Part shown: positions 29,818 through 37,627 of the stretch, one piece after another
Layout: every line of letters starts with the position of its first letter
Numbering within the stretch: position 1 is the stretch's first letter
Origin: Actinomadura viridilutea
GTDB lineage: Bacteria > Actinomycetota > Actinomycetes > Streptosporangiales > Streptosporangiaceae
Assembly: GCA_003001795.1 (NCBI GenBank)
Contig: PVNI01000031.1
Coordinates: 1-37,627, forward strand
Length of the DNA: 37,627 nucleotides
Direction of reading: 5' to 3'
The notes under the pieces: generated by a model
Database searches by the model: none
The model's input: the letters and a program-made list of their open reading frames with translations, nothing else
What the model was told of the DNA's origin: nothing
Made by a program: the position numbers and the translations under genes

Positions 29818-30875
29818 CGGCGGCACCGCCGCATCATCGACAGCGAAGGCGCCCCGCGGGTGCGCCACGCCGACGCGACCAATCCCGTGATCCCCTGGGG
29901 GAAGAGGAGCACCGCCACGGCGATGCCCACCGCCATGACCAGCACGTGCACGTGCGGCAACGGCGCGTGCAGGAGAAAACCGAGCAGCAGCTGCGCGCCC
30001 GCCGCCCCGACCAGGGGGCCGACGACGGTGCCCCGCCCGCCCGCCAGCACCATGGCGATCACCATCACGGTGATCTCCAGGTCGAACGTCGCCTCCGGGT
30101 AGAGCACGGGCTGGTCGGCGGCGTGCAGTCCGCCGACCAGGGCGGTGAGCGCGGCCGACAGCACGAACACCCGGGTCTTGGTGCGCGCGACGTTCACGCC
30201 CAGGGCCGCCGCGCCGTCCTCGTCCTGTGCGATCGCGCGCAGCGCCCAGCCCGACCGGCCGCTCGACACCGCGGCGGCGGCCGCCGTGGCGGCGACGGCC
30301 AGCAGCAGGAGCGCCGCATAGACGGCGTCGGATCCGGGGAGCCCGGCGGACCGGCCGTCCCCGCCGACGGGGATGACGACGCCCGCCCCGCCGCCGGTCA
30401 GCCACGGCGTGTTGACCGCCAGCTCGCGCAGCGCGATGACCAGCCCGATCGTGGCGATCGCGAAGTAGTGCCGGCGCAGCCGCAGCAGCGGCGGCCCGAT
30501 CAGGCGCGCGGCCAGGGCGCCGCACAGCCCCGCCGCGCAGAGGGCCCCCCAGAACGGCCAGTCGGCCTTGGCCATGAGCACCGCGACGCAGTAGCCGCCG
30601 AGCCCGCAGAACGCCACCTGCCCGAAGAAGGGGTATCCGCAGAATCCGCCCACCAGGTTCCACGCCTGGGCGAGCGTCACCATGCTGAAGGTCGCCTCCA
30701 GCAGGCGGACGTGCCCGGCGGGCAGGTGGGGGCGCAGGACGAGCAGCGCCGCCACCGCGAGCGCGGCCAGGCTCCACCCGACCGCCGCGGGCCGGACGCC
30801 GGCCGGGCGGGGGTCCGGGGCGTCCCCGTCCGCCCGCCCGGCCGCGGCCTTCGACGCCAGCGTCCCGAGGCTCAT
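29814..30875 (-). CDS. livM: Branched-chain amino acid-type ABC transporter permease
   Basis: A 353-residue permease with about ten membrane segments after a short cytoplasmic lead (residues 1-30). Family features: TLAQAWNLVGGFCGYPFFGQ and VAFCGLGGYCVAVLM near the front, GWALRAIAQDEDGAAALGVN as the EAA-like cytoplasmic loop, and VMVIAMVLAGGRGTVVGPLV near the end. The ATG at 30875 overlaps the livH stop (ATGA). Together with LivH it forms the membrane pathway. The C-terminus (SLSMMRRCRR) is a short basic tail. Confidence 0.92.
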   Translation of the reverse strand: MSLGTLASKAAAGRADGDAPDPRPAGVRPAAVGWSLAALAVAALLVLRPHLPAGHVRLLEATFSMVTLAQAWNLVGGFCGYPFFGQVAFCGLGGYCVAVLMAKADWPFWGALCAAGLCGALAARLIGPPLLRLRRHYFAIATIGLVIALRELAVNTPWLTGGGAGVVIPVGGDGRSAGLPGSDAVYAALLLLAVAATAAAAAVSSGRSGWALRAIAQDEDGAAALGVNVARTKTRVFVLSAALTALVGGLHAADQPVLYPEATFDLEITVMVIAMVLAGGRGTVVGPLVGAAGAQLLLGFLLHAPLPHVHVLVMAVGIAVAVLLFPQGITGLVASAWRTRGAPSLSMMRRCRR

Positions 30876-31756
30876 CGCGCCCCTCCCGCGACGGGGTCGC
30901 GGGCCGCGAACAGGCCCCGCGGATCGACCAGAAGGACCCCGACGGCCAGCGCGAACACGACCGCGTACACGATCACCGCGGAGAAGAAGTAGGCCGCCCA
31001 CGCCTGCGCGACGCCGACGACGATGCCGGCGGCCAGCGCCCCTCGCACGCCGCGCAGCCCGCCGAGCACCGCCACGGCGAAGCTGACCATCGTGTAGACC
31101 TCCGAGTCGCCCGGGCCGAAGGAGCCCACCAGGGCGACCATGGCTCCGCCCGCCCCCGCCAGCGCGGTCCCGATGCCGAACGTCAGCGCGTGGACGTGGC
31201 GCACATCGATGCCCGCGAGCCGGGCCGCCCTCCGGTTCATGCCGACCGCGCGGACCACCAGGCCCAGCCGGGTGCGGTTGATGAAAGCGGAGACGGCGCA
31301 GACGCACACGATGCAGAAGGCGAACGCCAGCAGGCGTCCCAGCGGCACGTCCACCCCGGCGATCGAAGGGCCGGCCAGCGCGTACGGCGTCACCAGCGCC
31401 TGCGGGCCGTTGGGGTGCAGCGTGACGATCACGCTCTGCAGCAGCGCCGACAGGCCGAACATCAGCAGCAGGGACAGCAGCAGCGGCGCGTCGACGAACC
31501 GGTTGAGCACCAGCCGCTGGAGCAGGTAGCCGAGCAGGAAGAGCACGGCCATGGCGATCGGCACGCCCAGGAACGGATCGGCGGCCAGATGCCCGTCGAG
31601 CCACCAGGTCAGGTAGGCGCCGATCAGCACGAACTCGCCGTAGGCGACGTTGATGATCCCGGTCATGCGCAGGGTGAGGGACAGGCCCACGGCGAGCACG
31701 GCCAGCAGGCCGCCGTCGAGCACGCCGTACGCGGTCACCTGGGCCGGCCCCGTCAT
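30872..31756 (-). CDS. livH: Branched-chain amino acid-type ABC transporter permease
   Basis: A 294-residue permease with about eight membrane segments. LSLTLRMTGIINVAYGEFVL is the typical LivH opening, NRTRLGLVVRAVGMNRRAAR then LAGIDV is the cytoplasmic coupling loop, and VSFAVAVLGGLRGVRGALAA is the conserved late segment. The ATG at 31756 overlaps the stop of the binding-protein gene by ATGA. Partner of LivM. Confidence 0.92.
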   Translation of the reverse strand: MTGPAQVTAYGVLDGGLLAVLAVGLSLTLRMTGIINVAYGEFVLIGAYLTWWLDGHLAADPFLGVPIAMAVLFLLGYLLQRLVLNRFVDAPLLLSLLLMFGLSALLQSVIVTLHPNGPQALVTPYALAGPSIAGVDVPLGRLLAFAFCIVCVCAVSAFINRTRLGLVVRAVGMNRRAARLAGIDVRHVHALTFGIGTALAGAGGAMVALVGSFGPGDSEVYTMVSFAVAVLGGLRGVRGALAAGIVVGVAQAWAAYFFSAVIVYAVVFALAVGVLLVDPRGLFAARDPVAGGAR

Positions 31757-32997
31757 CGCGCCCCGGGCCAGGTCAGCGTCGACTCGGCGGCGACGGCGGG
31801 CCAGACCGGCACCGGCCGGCCGCGCTGGATCTGCGTGACGGTCATGTGCTTGTACGCGTTGCGGCCGCGGGCGTCGAAGGCGATCCGCCCGAAGAACGAC
31901 GGCTCGTCGAGCGCCGCCAAGGCCGACCGCACCGGCTCGGCCCGGTCGCTCCCGGCCCGCCGCACGGCCAGCACCAGGGCCAGGCACGAGGCGGAGGCGG
32001 CGGCGGCGTGGTACGGCGGCTCCCGGCCGGTGGCCGAGCGATAGGCGGCGGCGTAGTCGTCCGCGGTGCCGAACCAGGCGTCGCGGTTCTCCGGACGCGG
32101 CACCCACTGGCTGACGCCGATGACGCCTTCGGCGAGCCCGTTGAGGCGTTGCGGCAGCTCCGCCGTCGCCGCCGCCACGGTGAGCGCGATCGCCGTGCCG
32201 TCCAGCCCCAGCTCCCGGCTCTGCCGGACCAGCACGACCCCTTCGGCGAAGTGCACGGCCCCGATGATCAGGTCGGGCCGCTCCTTGCGGGCGCGGGTCA
32301 GCGCCGCCGACAGGTCCGTGGCCCCGCTGCGGAAGTAGCGGGTGGGCAGGACGCGCATCCCCAGCGACCGCGCCGTGCGCTCGCCTGCCCGCGTGACCGA
32401 CCGGGAGAAGTCGTCGTCCGCCGACAGGAACACGACCCGCCGCGGCTGCGGACGCGCCAGTTCCCGCAGCGCGAACAAGATCGAGGAGGCGTACTCGGAG
32501 GCGGGCGAGATGACGGAGAAGGTGTTGCGGTACCCGCGTTCGGAGATCGAGTCGCTGGCGCCCAACGCGTTCACGAGGATCTGCCCGTTGCGCTCGGCGG
32601 CGGCGGCCGCGACCGCGGTGGCCTGCGAGCCGTAGGGGCCGAGCAGCAGGTGGTAGCCCCGGTCGGCGAACATGCCGACGATGCGGGCGGCCGCGGCGGG
32701 CTCCGAGTAGTCGTCGCGGATGTGCAGCTTCAGCCGGACCCGCCGCCCCGCGACCGGCAGCCCGCCGCGTTCGTTGACGCGCCGCTCGCACAGCCGGTAG
32801 CCGTCCAGCATCAACCGCGCCTCTTGGGCGAACTGACCGGTGAGCGACAGCGACACCCCGACGTTCAGGACCCCGTCCCCCAGGCGACCGGGGCCGCGGC
32901 GCCCTCCCTGGCACGCCGTGCACAGCAGCAGGAGGACCACCAGGGCGCCCGTGACAGGGCGGCGCACCCCCTTTCCCCGGAACACGTGGGCCGCCAC
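31753..32997 (-). CDS. ABC transporter substrate-binding lipoprotein (LivK type)
   Basis: A 414-residue periplasmic-binding protein anchored outside the membrane. The GTG at 32997 is chosen for its GGGAGGAG ribosome site. Residues 1-26 are a lipoprotein signal ending LLLLCTAC, where the last Cys would be lipidated. The mature part is a Peripla_BP_6 fold: VLNVGVSLSLTGQFAQEARL, LLGPYGSQATAVAAAA, NTFSVISPASEYASSI and VVFLSADDDFSRSV. Its presence with LivHMGF fixes the system as an importer. The ligand pocket cannot be read from sequence alone, so amino acids, amides or aromatic compounds are all possible. It follows the GntR regulator gene by 41 bases. Confidence 0.88.
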   Translation of the reverse strand: MAAHVFRGKGVRRPVTGALVVLLLLCTACQGGRRGPGRLGDGVLNVGVSLSLTGQFAQEARLMLDGYRLCERRVNERGGLPVAGRRVRLKLHIRDDYSEPAAAARIVGMFADRGYHLLLGPYGSQATAVAAAAAERNGQILVNALGASDSISERGYRNTFSVISPASEYASSILFALRELARPQPRRVVFLSADDDFSRSVTRAGERTARSLGMRVLPTRYFRSGATDLSAALTRARKERPDLIIGAVHFAEGVVLVRQSRELGLDGTAIALTVAAATAELPQRLNGLAEGVIGVSQWVPRPENRDAWFGTADDYAAAYRSATGREPPYHAAAASASCLALVLAVRRAGSDRAEPVRSALAALDEPSFFGRIAFDARGRNAYKHMTVTQIQRGRPVPVWPAVAAESTLTWPGAR

Positions 32998-33038
32998 GTC
33001 TCCTCCCTTGCCGGAGCCGGGCTCACCCGACGCCGGCC

Positions 33039-33710
33039 CTAAATGTCGGACAACAGCTCGGAGAGATCGTCGCTCGGCGCGTCGTTGGACCGCATCGCCG
33101 CGGCGAGCTCGCGGCGCGCCTCCCACAGGTGGGCTTTGATCGCCTCGGCCAGCCGCTCCGCGGAACGCTCGCGCAGGGCCGTGATCTCCTTGGCCATCTC
33201 GTTGCGGATCCGCTCCTGCCCGCCCAGCACGTGCGCGTAGTACCGGCAGTACGGTTCGACGAGGTTGAGCACCTGGGTCGCCAAGCGCACGCTGTGGGGT
33301 CGCCCCGACAGTTCGTACATGCGGCGGCGGAACGCGTAGTTGAGCCCCGACCATTCCTCGGGGTCCGGTTCCTTGGCCTCGTCCATGCGGCGCAGGAGGC
33401 CGGCCAACTCCTCGGCGTCGCACTCGCTGGCGTTGCGCGTGACCGCCTCGGCCAGCGGCGGTTCCAGCTGCAGCCGCAGGTCGTAGAGCTCCTCGACCTC
33501 GTCGGCGTCCAGCTCCGACACCACCGCGCCCATCCCGGACCGCATCGAGATCAGGCCCTCGCCGACCAGGGTGCGCAGCGCCTCGCGCACCGGCACCCGG
33601 CTGACCCCCAGCCGCCGGGACAGCACGTCCTGGTTCAGCGTCTGCCCGGGCCGCAATACCCGTTCGCGCACCGCCCTGCGCAGCAGGGAGGCGATCTCCT
33701 CGGGATGCAT
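33039..33710 (-). CDS. GntR-family regulator, FCD type
   Basis: A 223-residue transcription factor. Residues about 5-70 are the winged helix (GQTLNQDVLSRRLGVSRVPV then REALRTLVGEG). About 80-215 is the all-helical FCD ligand domain (LYDLRLQLEPPLAEAVTRNA and FRRRMYELSGRPHSVRLATQ). FCD regulators usually bind small carboxylates or amino acids through a metal held by Asp/His residues. The ATG at 33710 is preferred over the GTG five codons upstream because GGAG stands 7 bases before it. It lies between a TetR gene and the transporter genes, all on the same strand with small gaps, so it is the likely local controller of the transporter. Confidence 0.9.
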   Translation of the reverse strand: MHPEEIASLLRRAVRERVLRPGQTLNQDVLSRRLGVSRVPVREALRTLVGEGLISMRSGMGAVVSELDADEVEELYDLRLQLEPPLAEAVTRNASECDAEELAGLLRRMDEAKEPDPEEWSGLNYAFRRRMYELSGRPHSVRLATQVLNLVEPYCRYYAHVLGGQERIRNEMAKEITALRERSAERLAEAIKAHLWEARRELAAAMRSNDAPSDDLSELLSDI

Positions 33711-33752
33711 GCCGCTACTCCGCACGATCGATTCGCCTGTGTCCGGTGCGGG

Positions 33753-34340
33753 TCAGTGAGAGGGAGCCAGCGCGGCGACGGACAGCTCTGCGATCGCGGC
33801 GGCGTAGTCCTGATCGAGCGGGCCGGTGGGCAGCAACAGGCGGAACCACAGCGGGGCGAAAGTCAGGTCGATCGCCGCGTCCAGATCGATATCGGCCCTG
33901 ATCTGACCGTCCTTCTGGGCTTTTTCGAAACGGGCGCGGGCCATGAACCGGTTGGGTCCGAAGACGCGTTCGGCGAACACCGCGGCGGCGTCCGGCGAGC
34001 CCTGCATGTCGGCGATCAGGGCGGTCAGGTGCGGGGCGACGCCCGGGTCGGTGAAGACCTTGGCCACCGCGGTGAGCTGGGCGCGCAGGTCCGCGGCGAA
34101 GTCCCCCGTGTCGGTGAGCAGGAACTCGGCGCCGATCTCCCGGCGGAAGGCGTCGATGAGCAGGGCGCTCGCGCTGGGCCAGTGGCGCCGCAGCACCTCG
34201 GCGGGCACGCCGGCGTGCGCGGCGACGACGGTCAGGGAGACATTTTCGTACCCCTCCGACCGGCAAATGTCCAGCGCGGTATTCAGCACATCGCCCTTCT
34301 CCGCTTCCGACAACTCCACGACGTTTACCATGATCGTCAT
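33753..34340 (-). CDS. TetR/AcrR-family regulator
   Basis: A 195-residue repressor-type protein. The N-terminal helix-turn-helix reads AALDICRSEGYENVSLTVVA-like text with AHAGVPAEVLRRHWPSASAL, the TetR recognition helix region. The C-terminal part (DFAADLRAQLTAVAKVFTDP, then RFEKAQKDGQIRADIDLDAA) matches the TetR ligand domain with the common DGQIR(A/P)DxD segment. The ATG at 34340 is preferred (AAGG upstream); the frame also allows a TTG at 34367 and an ATG at 34331. It is 42 bases ahead of the GntR gene and may head the transporter operon, giving that operon two regulators. The ligand is unknown. Confidence 0.88.
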   Translation of the reverse strand: MTIMVNVVELSEAEKGDVLNTALDICRSEGYENVSLTVVAAHAGVPAEVLRRHWPSASALLIDAFRREIGAEFLLTDTGDFAADLRAQLTAVAKVFTDPGVAPHLTALIADMQGSPDAAAVFAERVFGPNRFMARARFEKAQKDGQIRADIDLDAAIDLTFAPLWFRLLLPTGPLDQDYAAAIAELSVAALAPSH

Positions 34341-34354
34341 GCTAACCTTCTGTT

Positions 34355-34876
34355 TCACGCCGAGCAATTCTCTTTCTCGACGCCGGATCTACAATTTATT
34401 GCTATTGCGCTCCGCGCGAAGACGCGTCGCGCGCCGGGCCGGACGGGCGTCCCGCCGGCGGACCTGCGGCCGCGCCCGACCGCCCGCCCGACGGTGCCGC
34501 CGGGTAGTCGCGGTCGCGCCGCCGATGCATTCGTCCAGTGCGACGACCTGACGATCCCGCTCGATGTGCGCTCGGCGAAACCCCAGGACGGAGCACGAAG
34601 CCTGACGCGCTGATGGCGCGCGACGCCCGCCCTGCCGCCGTCGAGGACTCCGGTCTCGAACACCCGGCGGCGCAACGCCATGGCGTCGAACAGACCGCGG
34701 TCGCCGAGGAAGCGTTCGACGCACTCGACCGCTTCGTCGAGCGGGCACCGTCCTCGCCCCGTGCGCAGCAGCCGCCATGCCGGAATGTCGATGCTCTCCG
34801 CGATGTCGACGGCTCGCAGAAGGGATGCCGGGCGCGGGTTCTCCGAACCGCCGCGGTTCTCCCGAACGGGAGCCGT
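34355..34876 (-). other. Open frame in phase behind the ECF sigma stop, possible relic
   Basis: After the sigma-factor stop at 34877 the same frame stays open for 174 codons. Its first 80 codons look like protein: PASLLRAVDIAESIDIPAWR, then LDEAVECVERFLGDRGLFDA and MALRRRVFETGVLDGG. The rest turns into arginine-rich text. No start codon with a ribosome site was found and no family is recognised. It may be the end of a decayed gene, or chance in GC-rich DNA. The gap otherwise contains only the promoter area of the TetR gene. Confidence 0.25.
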
Positions 34877-35794
34877 TCAACGAAGGCCGTCGACCGCCGC
34901 GAGCTTGTCCGGGTTGGCGATCAGCCAGACGTCGGCGACGCGGTCGGTGGCCGCGTCGATGTCGAGCACCATCACCGCGGTCGGGGAGCCGCCCTCGGTG
35001 AACAGCACGGCCGGCCCGCCGTTGACGTCCACGATGGTCCCCGTCGCGTCGGCCGCTTCCCCGGCGGACCGCGGCGCGAGGAGCTTGCGGACGCCCTGGA
35101 CGAGCAGCCCGCCGACCTTCCGGGCGCCCCGCACGGGGACACGGGGAGCGCCCGGCCGTCCGTTGCCGTCGCTCCACAGGGTGACGTCGGGGGCGAGCAG
35201 TTCGACCAGGCCGCCGATGTCCGCGCCGAGACACGCCGCCAGGAACCGCTCGGTCACCTTGCGGCGCACGGCGCGGTCATGCCGGAACCGGGGACGGCGC
35301 TCGCGCACGTGCGACCGGGCGCGCCGGGCGAGCTGGCGCACCGCCGACTCGGAACGATCCAGCATGGCGGCGATGTCGGCGAAGGAGAACTCGAACGCCT
35401 CGCGCAGGACGAACACCACGCGCTCCAGCGGCGACAGCGTCTCCATCACCACCAGCATGGCCATCGAGACCGAGTCGGCGAGCTCGGCGCTCTCGTCGAG
35501 GGCCGGCCCGGTCGGGATCGGCTCGGGAAGCCACGGGCCCACGTACGCCTCGCGACGCGCCTTGGCCTGCCGGAGCCGGTCGAGAGACAGCCGCGTCACG
35601 ACCTGAACCAGATACGACTGGGGGTCGGTGACACCGGCGTGGTCCACGCGGCTCCACCGCAGCCAGGCCTCCTGGAGCACGTCCTCCGCGTCGACCACGC
35701 TTCCCAGGACCCGGTACGCGACCCCGAGCAGCAGGGGGCGGTGCTTTTCGAAGTTCGCGACCGGTACGGTATCCGGTTCGGTGACCACGGACAT
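34877..35794 (-). CDS. ECF41-type RNA polymerase sigma factor
   Basis: A 305-residue sigma factor behind AAGGAGG. Region 2 is NFEKHRPLLLGVAYRVLGSV then DAEDVLQEAWLRW. The group signature YVGPWLPEP is present. Region 4 is SPLERVVFVLREAFEFSFAD then IAAMLDRSESAVRQ. The C-terminal SnoaL-like domain (about 175-305) ends with the conserved NPDKL motif, which in ECF41 factors touches the core domains and tunes activity without a separate anti-sigma protein. The genuine targets in ECF41 systems are often a neighbouring oxidoreductase or carboxymuconolactone decarboxylase gene. Here the adjacent upstream gene is a cytochrome P450 on the same strand, a possible but unproven target. This is a clear, intact member. 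Confidence 0.93.
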   Translation of the reverse strand: MSVVTEPDTVPVANFEKHRPLLLGVAYRVLGSVVDAEDVLQEAWLRWSRVDHAGVTDPQSYLVQVVTRLSLDRLRQAKARREAYVGPWLPEPIPTGPALDESAELADSVSMAMLVVMETLSPLERVVFVLREAFEFSFADIAAMLDRSESAVRQLARRARSHVRERRPRFRHDRAVRRKVTERFLAACLGADIGGLVELLAPDVTLWSDGNGRPGAPRVPVRGARKVGGLLVQGVRKLLAPRSAGEAADATGTIVDVNGGPAVLFTEGGSPTAVMVLDIDAATDRVADVWLIANPDKLAAVDGLR

Positions 35795-35839
35795 GCTGCC
35801 TCCTTAGGGTCCCTGGTAGGGAAGACGCGCGGGAGATCA

Positions 35840-36042
35840 CTCACGTGACATTCGGCGAGCGGCCACGCGTCACCGGACGCCGATGCCGAGTGGACGACCG
35901 CGCTCCAATGCTCGACCGGTTTCCGTTCTCGACGAGGAAGACGCCGGCGGTGTCGGCGCGCGACGCGCGCGTCCCTCCCGCCTCGTCGCCGCGCTGCGCC
36001 GCGTCCGCCCCCGGCCCTCACCGCCTGCTCTCTCACGTGACA
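35840..36042. repeat. Direct 11-bp repeat flanking the P450-sigma gap
   Basis: CTCACGTGACA occurs at 35840-35850 and at 36032-36042, the second overlapping the P450 stop codon. Both contain the palindrome CACGTG. The 238-bp gap between P450 and sigma gene shows no gene. The copies could be binding sites or chance. Confidence 0.25.
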
Positions 36043-37316
36043 GGACGCGTCCGGGTGCCCGTCTTCGGGCCCTTGACGCCCGTCCTGACGTGCAGTTCCT
36101 CGAGCCCGCGCACCAGGAGGCTCTTCTTGTAGCGCAGGTCCTGCCGGGCCAGGGCCAGGTTCGGCGCGCGTTCGAAGACGGCCCGCAGCGCCACACGCGC
36201 CTGCATCCGCCCGAGCGCCGCGCCCAGGCACACGTGGATGCCGCCCCCGAAGGTCAGGTGCCGGTTGTCGGTCCGGGCCAGGTCCAGCCGGTCGGGATCG
36301 GCGTGCACCTCGGGATCGCGGTTGGCCGCCCCGCGCACGGCCAGCACCTGCTCCCCGGCCCGGACGACATGGCCGTCGTCCAAAGGCACGTCCTCCAGGG
36401 CGACCCGGAACGACATGTGCGTCGGGGCGTCGTAGCGGAGCAGCTCCTCGATCGCCGTCCCCTCCAGGTCCGGCTCCGCCAGGAACCGGGCGAGCTGGTC
36501 CGGGTGGCGCAGCAGCGCCAGCACGGAGTTGCCGATCAGGTTGGTGGTCGTCCCGTGGCCCGCGACGAACAGCAGGATGCACGTGCCCAGCAGCTCGTCC
36601 TCGGACATGCGGCCGTCCACCATCGCCCGGGTCAGGTGGGTGAGCAGGTCCGTCGCCGGTGCGCGCCGGCGCTCGGACAGCGAGCGGAAGTACCTGGTGA
36701 ACGCCGCCAGGGCCCGGTCCCTCTGGCGGTGCCGTTCGGGGGTGACCTCGATGACGGGCCCGACGCCCCCCAGATAGTCCTGCGCCCACTTCATGACCTG
36801 GGGACGGTCGTCCTCCGGGATGTCCAGCAGCTCGCAGACGACGCCGAACGGCAACGCGTGCGCGAAGGAGCCGATCAGGTCGAACTCCTCCCGGGCCAGC
36901 ACCTGGTCCAGCAGGCGCTCCGCCGCCTCCCGGACATAGGGGCGCAGGCCGTGGATCACGCGCGGGCTGAGCCAGGCCCGGACGATGCCGCGCAGCCGGG
37001 TGTGGTCCGGCGGGTTCATGAAGATGAAGAAGTTGCGCTGGCCGGCGAAGCCGGCCGCGATCAGGTCGTCGCCGCTCACCGCGTCGGGGTCCGGATAGCC
37101 GAAGCGCGGGTCGCGCAGCACCAGCGCGCACTCCCGGTGCCGGGTGAACAGCCAGAATCCGAGCGGGCTGCGAAAAACGGGCTGCTCGGCGCGCAGCCGG
37201 GCGTAGTGGGGATACGGGTCCGCCCGAAAGCCCGGGTCCAGGGGGTCGAACCCGAGGAGGACGGACATGCCGCTCGGCGAGACCGTGGAGTCGGTCATCC
37301 TCTCACCGCCATTCAC
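36033..37316 (-). CDS. Cytochrome P450
   Basis: A 427-residue soluble bacterial P450 that would insert oxygen into a small substrate with electrons from a ferredoxin. The oxygen-binding I-helix motif is AGHGTTTN, the ExxR pair is EELLRYD, and the haem loop is LTFGGGIHVCLGAALGR with the cysteine ligand. NPPDHTRLRGIVRAWLSPR is the conserved C-helix region. The frame begins at a GTG (37316); the ATG six codons later (MTDSTV) is a plausible alternative, and the ribosome site does not decide. No ferredoxin gene is adjacent. It resembles secondary-metabolite P450s (CYP105/107-like by general appearance, not assigned). A sugar-nucleotide gene starts divergently. Confidence 0.95.
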   Translation of the reverse strand: MNGGERMTDSTVSPSGMSVLLGFDPLDPGFRADPYPHYARLRAEQPVFRSPLGFWLFTRHRECALVLRDPRFGYPDPDAVSGDDLIAAGFAGQRNFFIFMNPPDHTRLRGIVRAWLSPRVIHGLRPYVREAAERLLDQVLAREEFDLIGSFAHALPFGVVCELLDIPEDDRPQVMKWAQDYLGGVGPVIEVTPERHRQRDRALAAFTRYFRSLSERRRAPATDLLTHLTRAMVDGRMSEDELLGTCILLFVAGHGTTTNLIGNSVLALLRHPDQLARFLAEPDLEGTAIEELLRYDAPTHMSFRVALEDVPLDDGHVVRAGEQVLAVRGAANRDPEVHADPDRLDLARTDNRHLTFGGGIHVCLGAALGRMQARVALRAVFERAPNLALARQDLRYKKSLLVRGLEELHVRTGVKGPKTGTRTRPVT

Positions 37317-37497
37317 CAGCGCCGCGGGGGGATGCGGAGAAAACCGGGAATAAAGTCACTCAATGCGACGACGGCACCGCGCGCAAGGCGGATGGCTGGT
37401 TATTGCCATTCAGTCCGAACATCATGCCACGCGACTGCTATTGAGCGACGACAAATCGGTGACTACCGTCTCGCCAGGGTTTCCGGGGAATTGAAGC

Positions 37498-37515
37498 ATG
37501 GGAAACGGCGCATGA
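37498..37515 (+). other. Five-codon open frame overlapping the next start (possible leader peptide)
   Basis: ATG GGA AAC GGC GCA TGA encodes MGNGA and its stop overlaps the ATG at 37512 as ATGA. GGGGAA lies 8 bases upstream of it. It could couple ribosomes into the dehydrogenase gene, which lacks its own strong site. Confidence 0.3.
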
Positions 37516-37627
37516 CTGCAGAACGAGAAATTGATCTGGTGGTCATCGGGCTCGGATACGTCGGACTGCCGCTGGTGCGCGAGGCCTGCCGCGCCGGCCT
37601 GCGGGTCGGCGGGCTGGACCGCGACCC
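37512..37627 (+). CDS. Nucleotide-sugar dehydrogenase, partial (N-terminus only)
   Basis: Thirty-eight residues are visible before the window ends. IDLVVIGLGYVGLPLVREAC then LRVGGLDRD is the NAD-binding GxGxxG start of the UDP-glucose/GDP-mannose dehydrogenase family (WecC/TuaD-like). These oxidise the C6 hydroxyl of a nucleotide sugar to a uronic acid for capsule, cell-wall or natural-product sugars. The gene is divergent from the P450 gene with a 195-bp gap (37317-37511) that must hold both promoters. The gap shows no gene apart from the five-codon frame. Confidence 0.88.
   Translation, partial: MTAEREIDLVVIGLGYVGLPLVREACRAGLRVGGLDRD

Noticed and set aside
29080..32044. Long plus-strand frames over the transporter genes
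   Set aside because: Shadows caused by high GC. All liv genes have family motifs and overlapping starts on the minus strand.
34877..37627. P450, sigma factor and sugar dehydrogenase as a natural-product cluster
   Set aside because: No synthase, glycosyltransferase or other core biosynthetic gene is in the window, so a cluster cannot be claimed.

Overview
The window is very GC-rich, has tightly overlapping operons (ATGA/GTGA junctions) and carries typical actinobacterial families: a bc1 cytochrome b with a long C-terminal tail, ECF sigma factors with SnoaL-type tails, MmyB-type XRE regulators, a group 3b NiFe hydrogenase and a STAND LuxR regulator. It most resembles a filamentous actinomycete chromosome, perhaps Streptosporangiales or Thermomonosporaceae. 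The genus is inference.

Layout. (1) Positions 1-3000 are a scarred region. They hold a DNA-methylase/integrase chimera cut by the window edge, a secreted seven-repeat YVTN beta-propeller protein, a truncated SDR, and an integrase C-terminal relic beside a sequence like a tRNA 3' end. (2) 3016-5661: an aldo/keto reductase divergent from an XRE/MmyB regulator, then a HAD phosphatase gene broken by one missing base. (3) 6363-12100, minus strand: a group 3b NAD(P)-type NiFe hydrogenase operon (Fe-S subunit, cyclic-nucleotide-binding protein, flavin subunit, small subunit, large subunit, maturation protease). It lies directly behind a decayed universal-stress-protein gene with a DosR-like box upstream. 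(4) 12568-16426, plus strand: a compact three-gene operon of an NrtR-like Nudix protein, a nucleoside phosphorylase/nucleosidase-fold enzyme with an extra C-terminal module, and a four-TM membrane protein. The last two share a short glycine-rich strand motif. This is the best candidate for an undescribed, possibly nucleotide-signalled conflict system. (5) 17040-20291: a hemerythrin-DUF2249 protein, a polytopic NnrS-like membrane protein and a methyltransferase. (6) 20330-24599, minus strand: a solitary cytochrome b (qcrB) overlapping a dxr gene that overlaps an ECF sigma gene, with an IS481 relic at the 3' end. A small unknown gene lies divergently. (7) 25416-27830: a large STAND/LuxR regulator. 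A TGTGACATCG motif recurs in front of this regulator and in front of the qcrB operon. (8) 28337-34340, minus strand: TetR, GntR/FCD and a five-gene branched-chain-amino-acid-type ABC transporter, likely one operon. (9) 34877-37627: an ECF41-type sigma factor, a cytochrome P450 and, divergently, the start of a nucleotide-sugar dehydrogenase.

How the parts relate (inference). Hydrogenase, stress protein, hemerythrin and NnrS-like protein form a theme of low oxygen or nitrosative stress. The qcrB-dxr-sigma operon links respiration to isoprenoid synthesis. The many relics (methylase/integrase chimera, integrase tail, SDR, HAD, USP, IS481) show that this is an accessory region in active turnover. 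No rRNA gene, complete tRNA gene or CRISPR array was seen.
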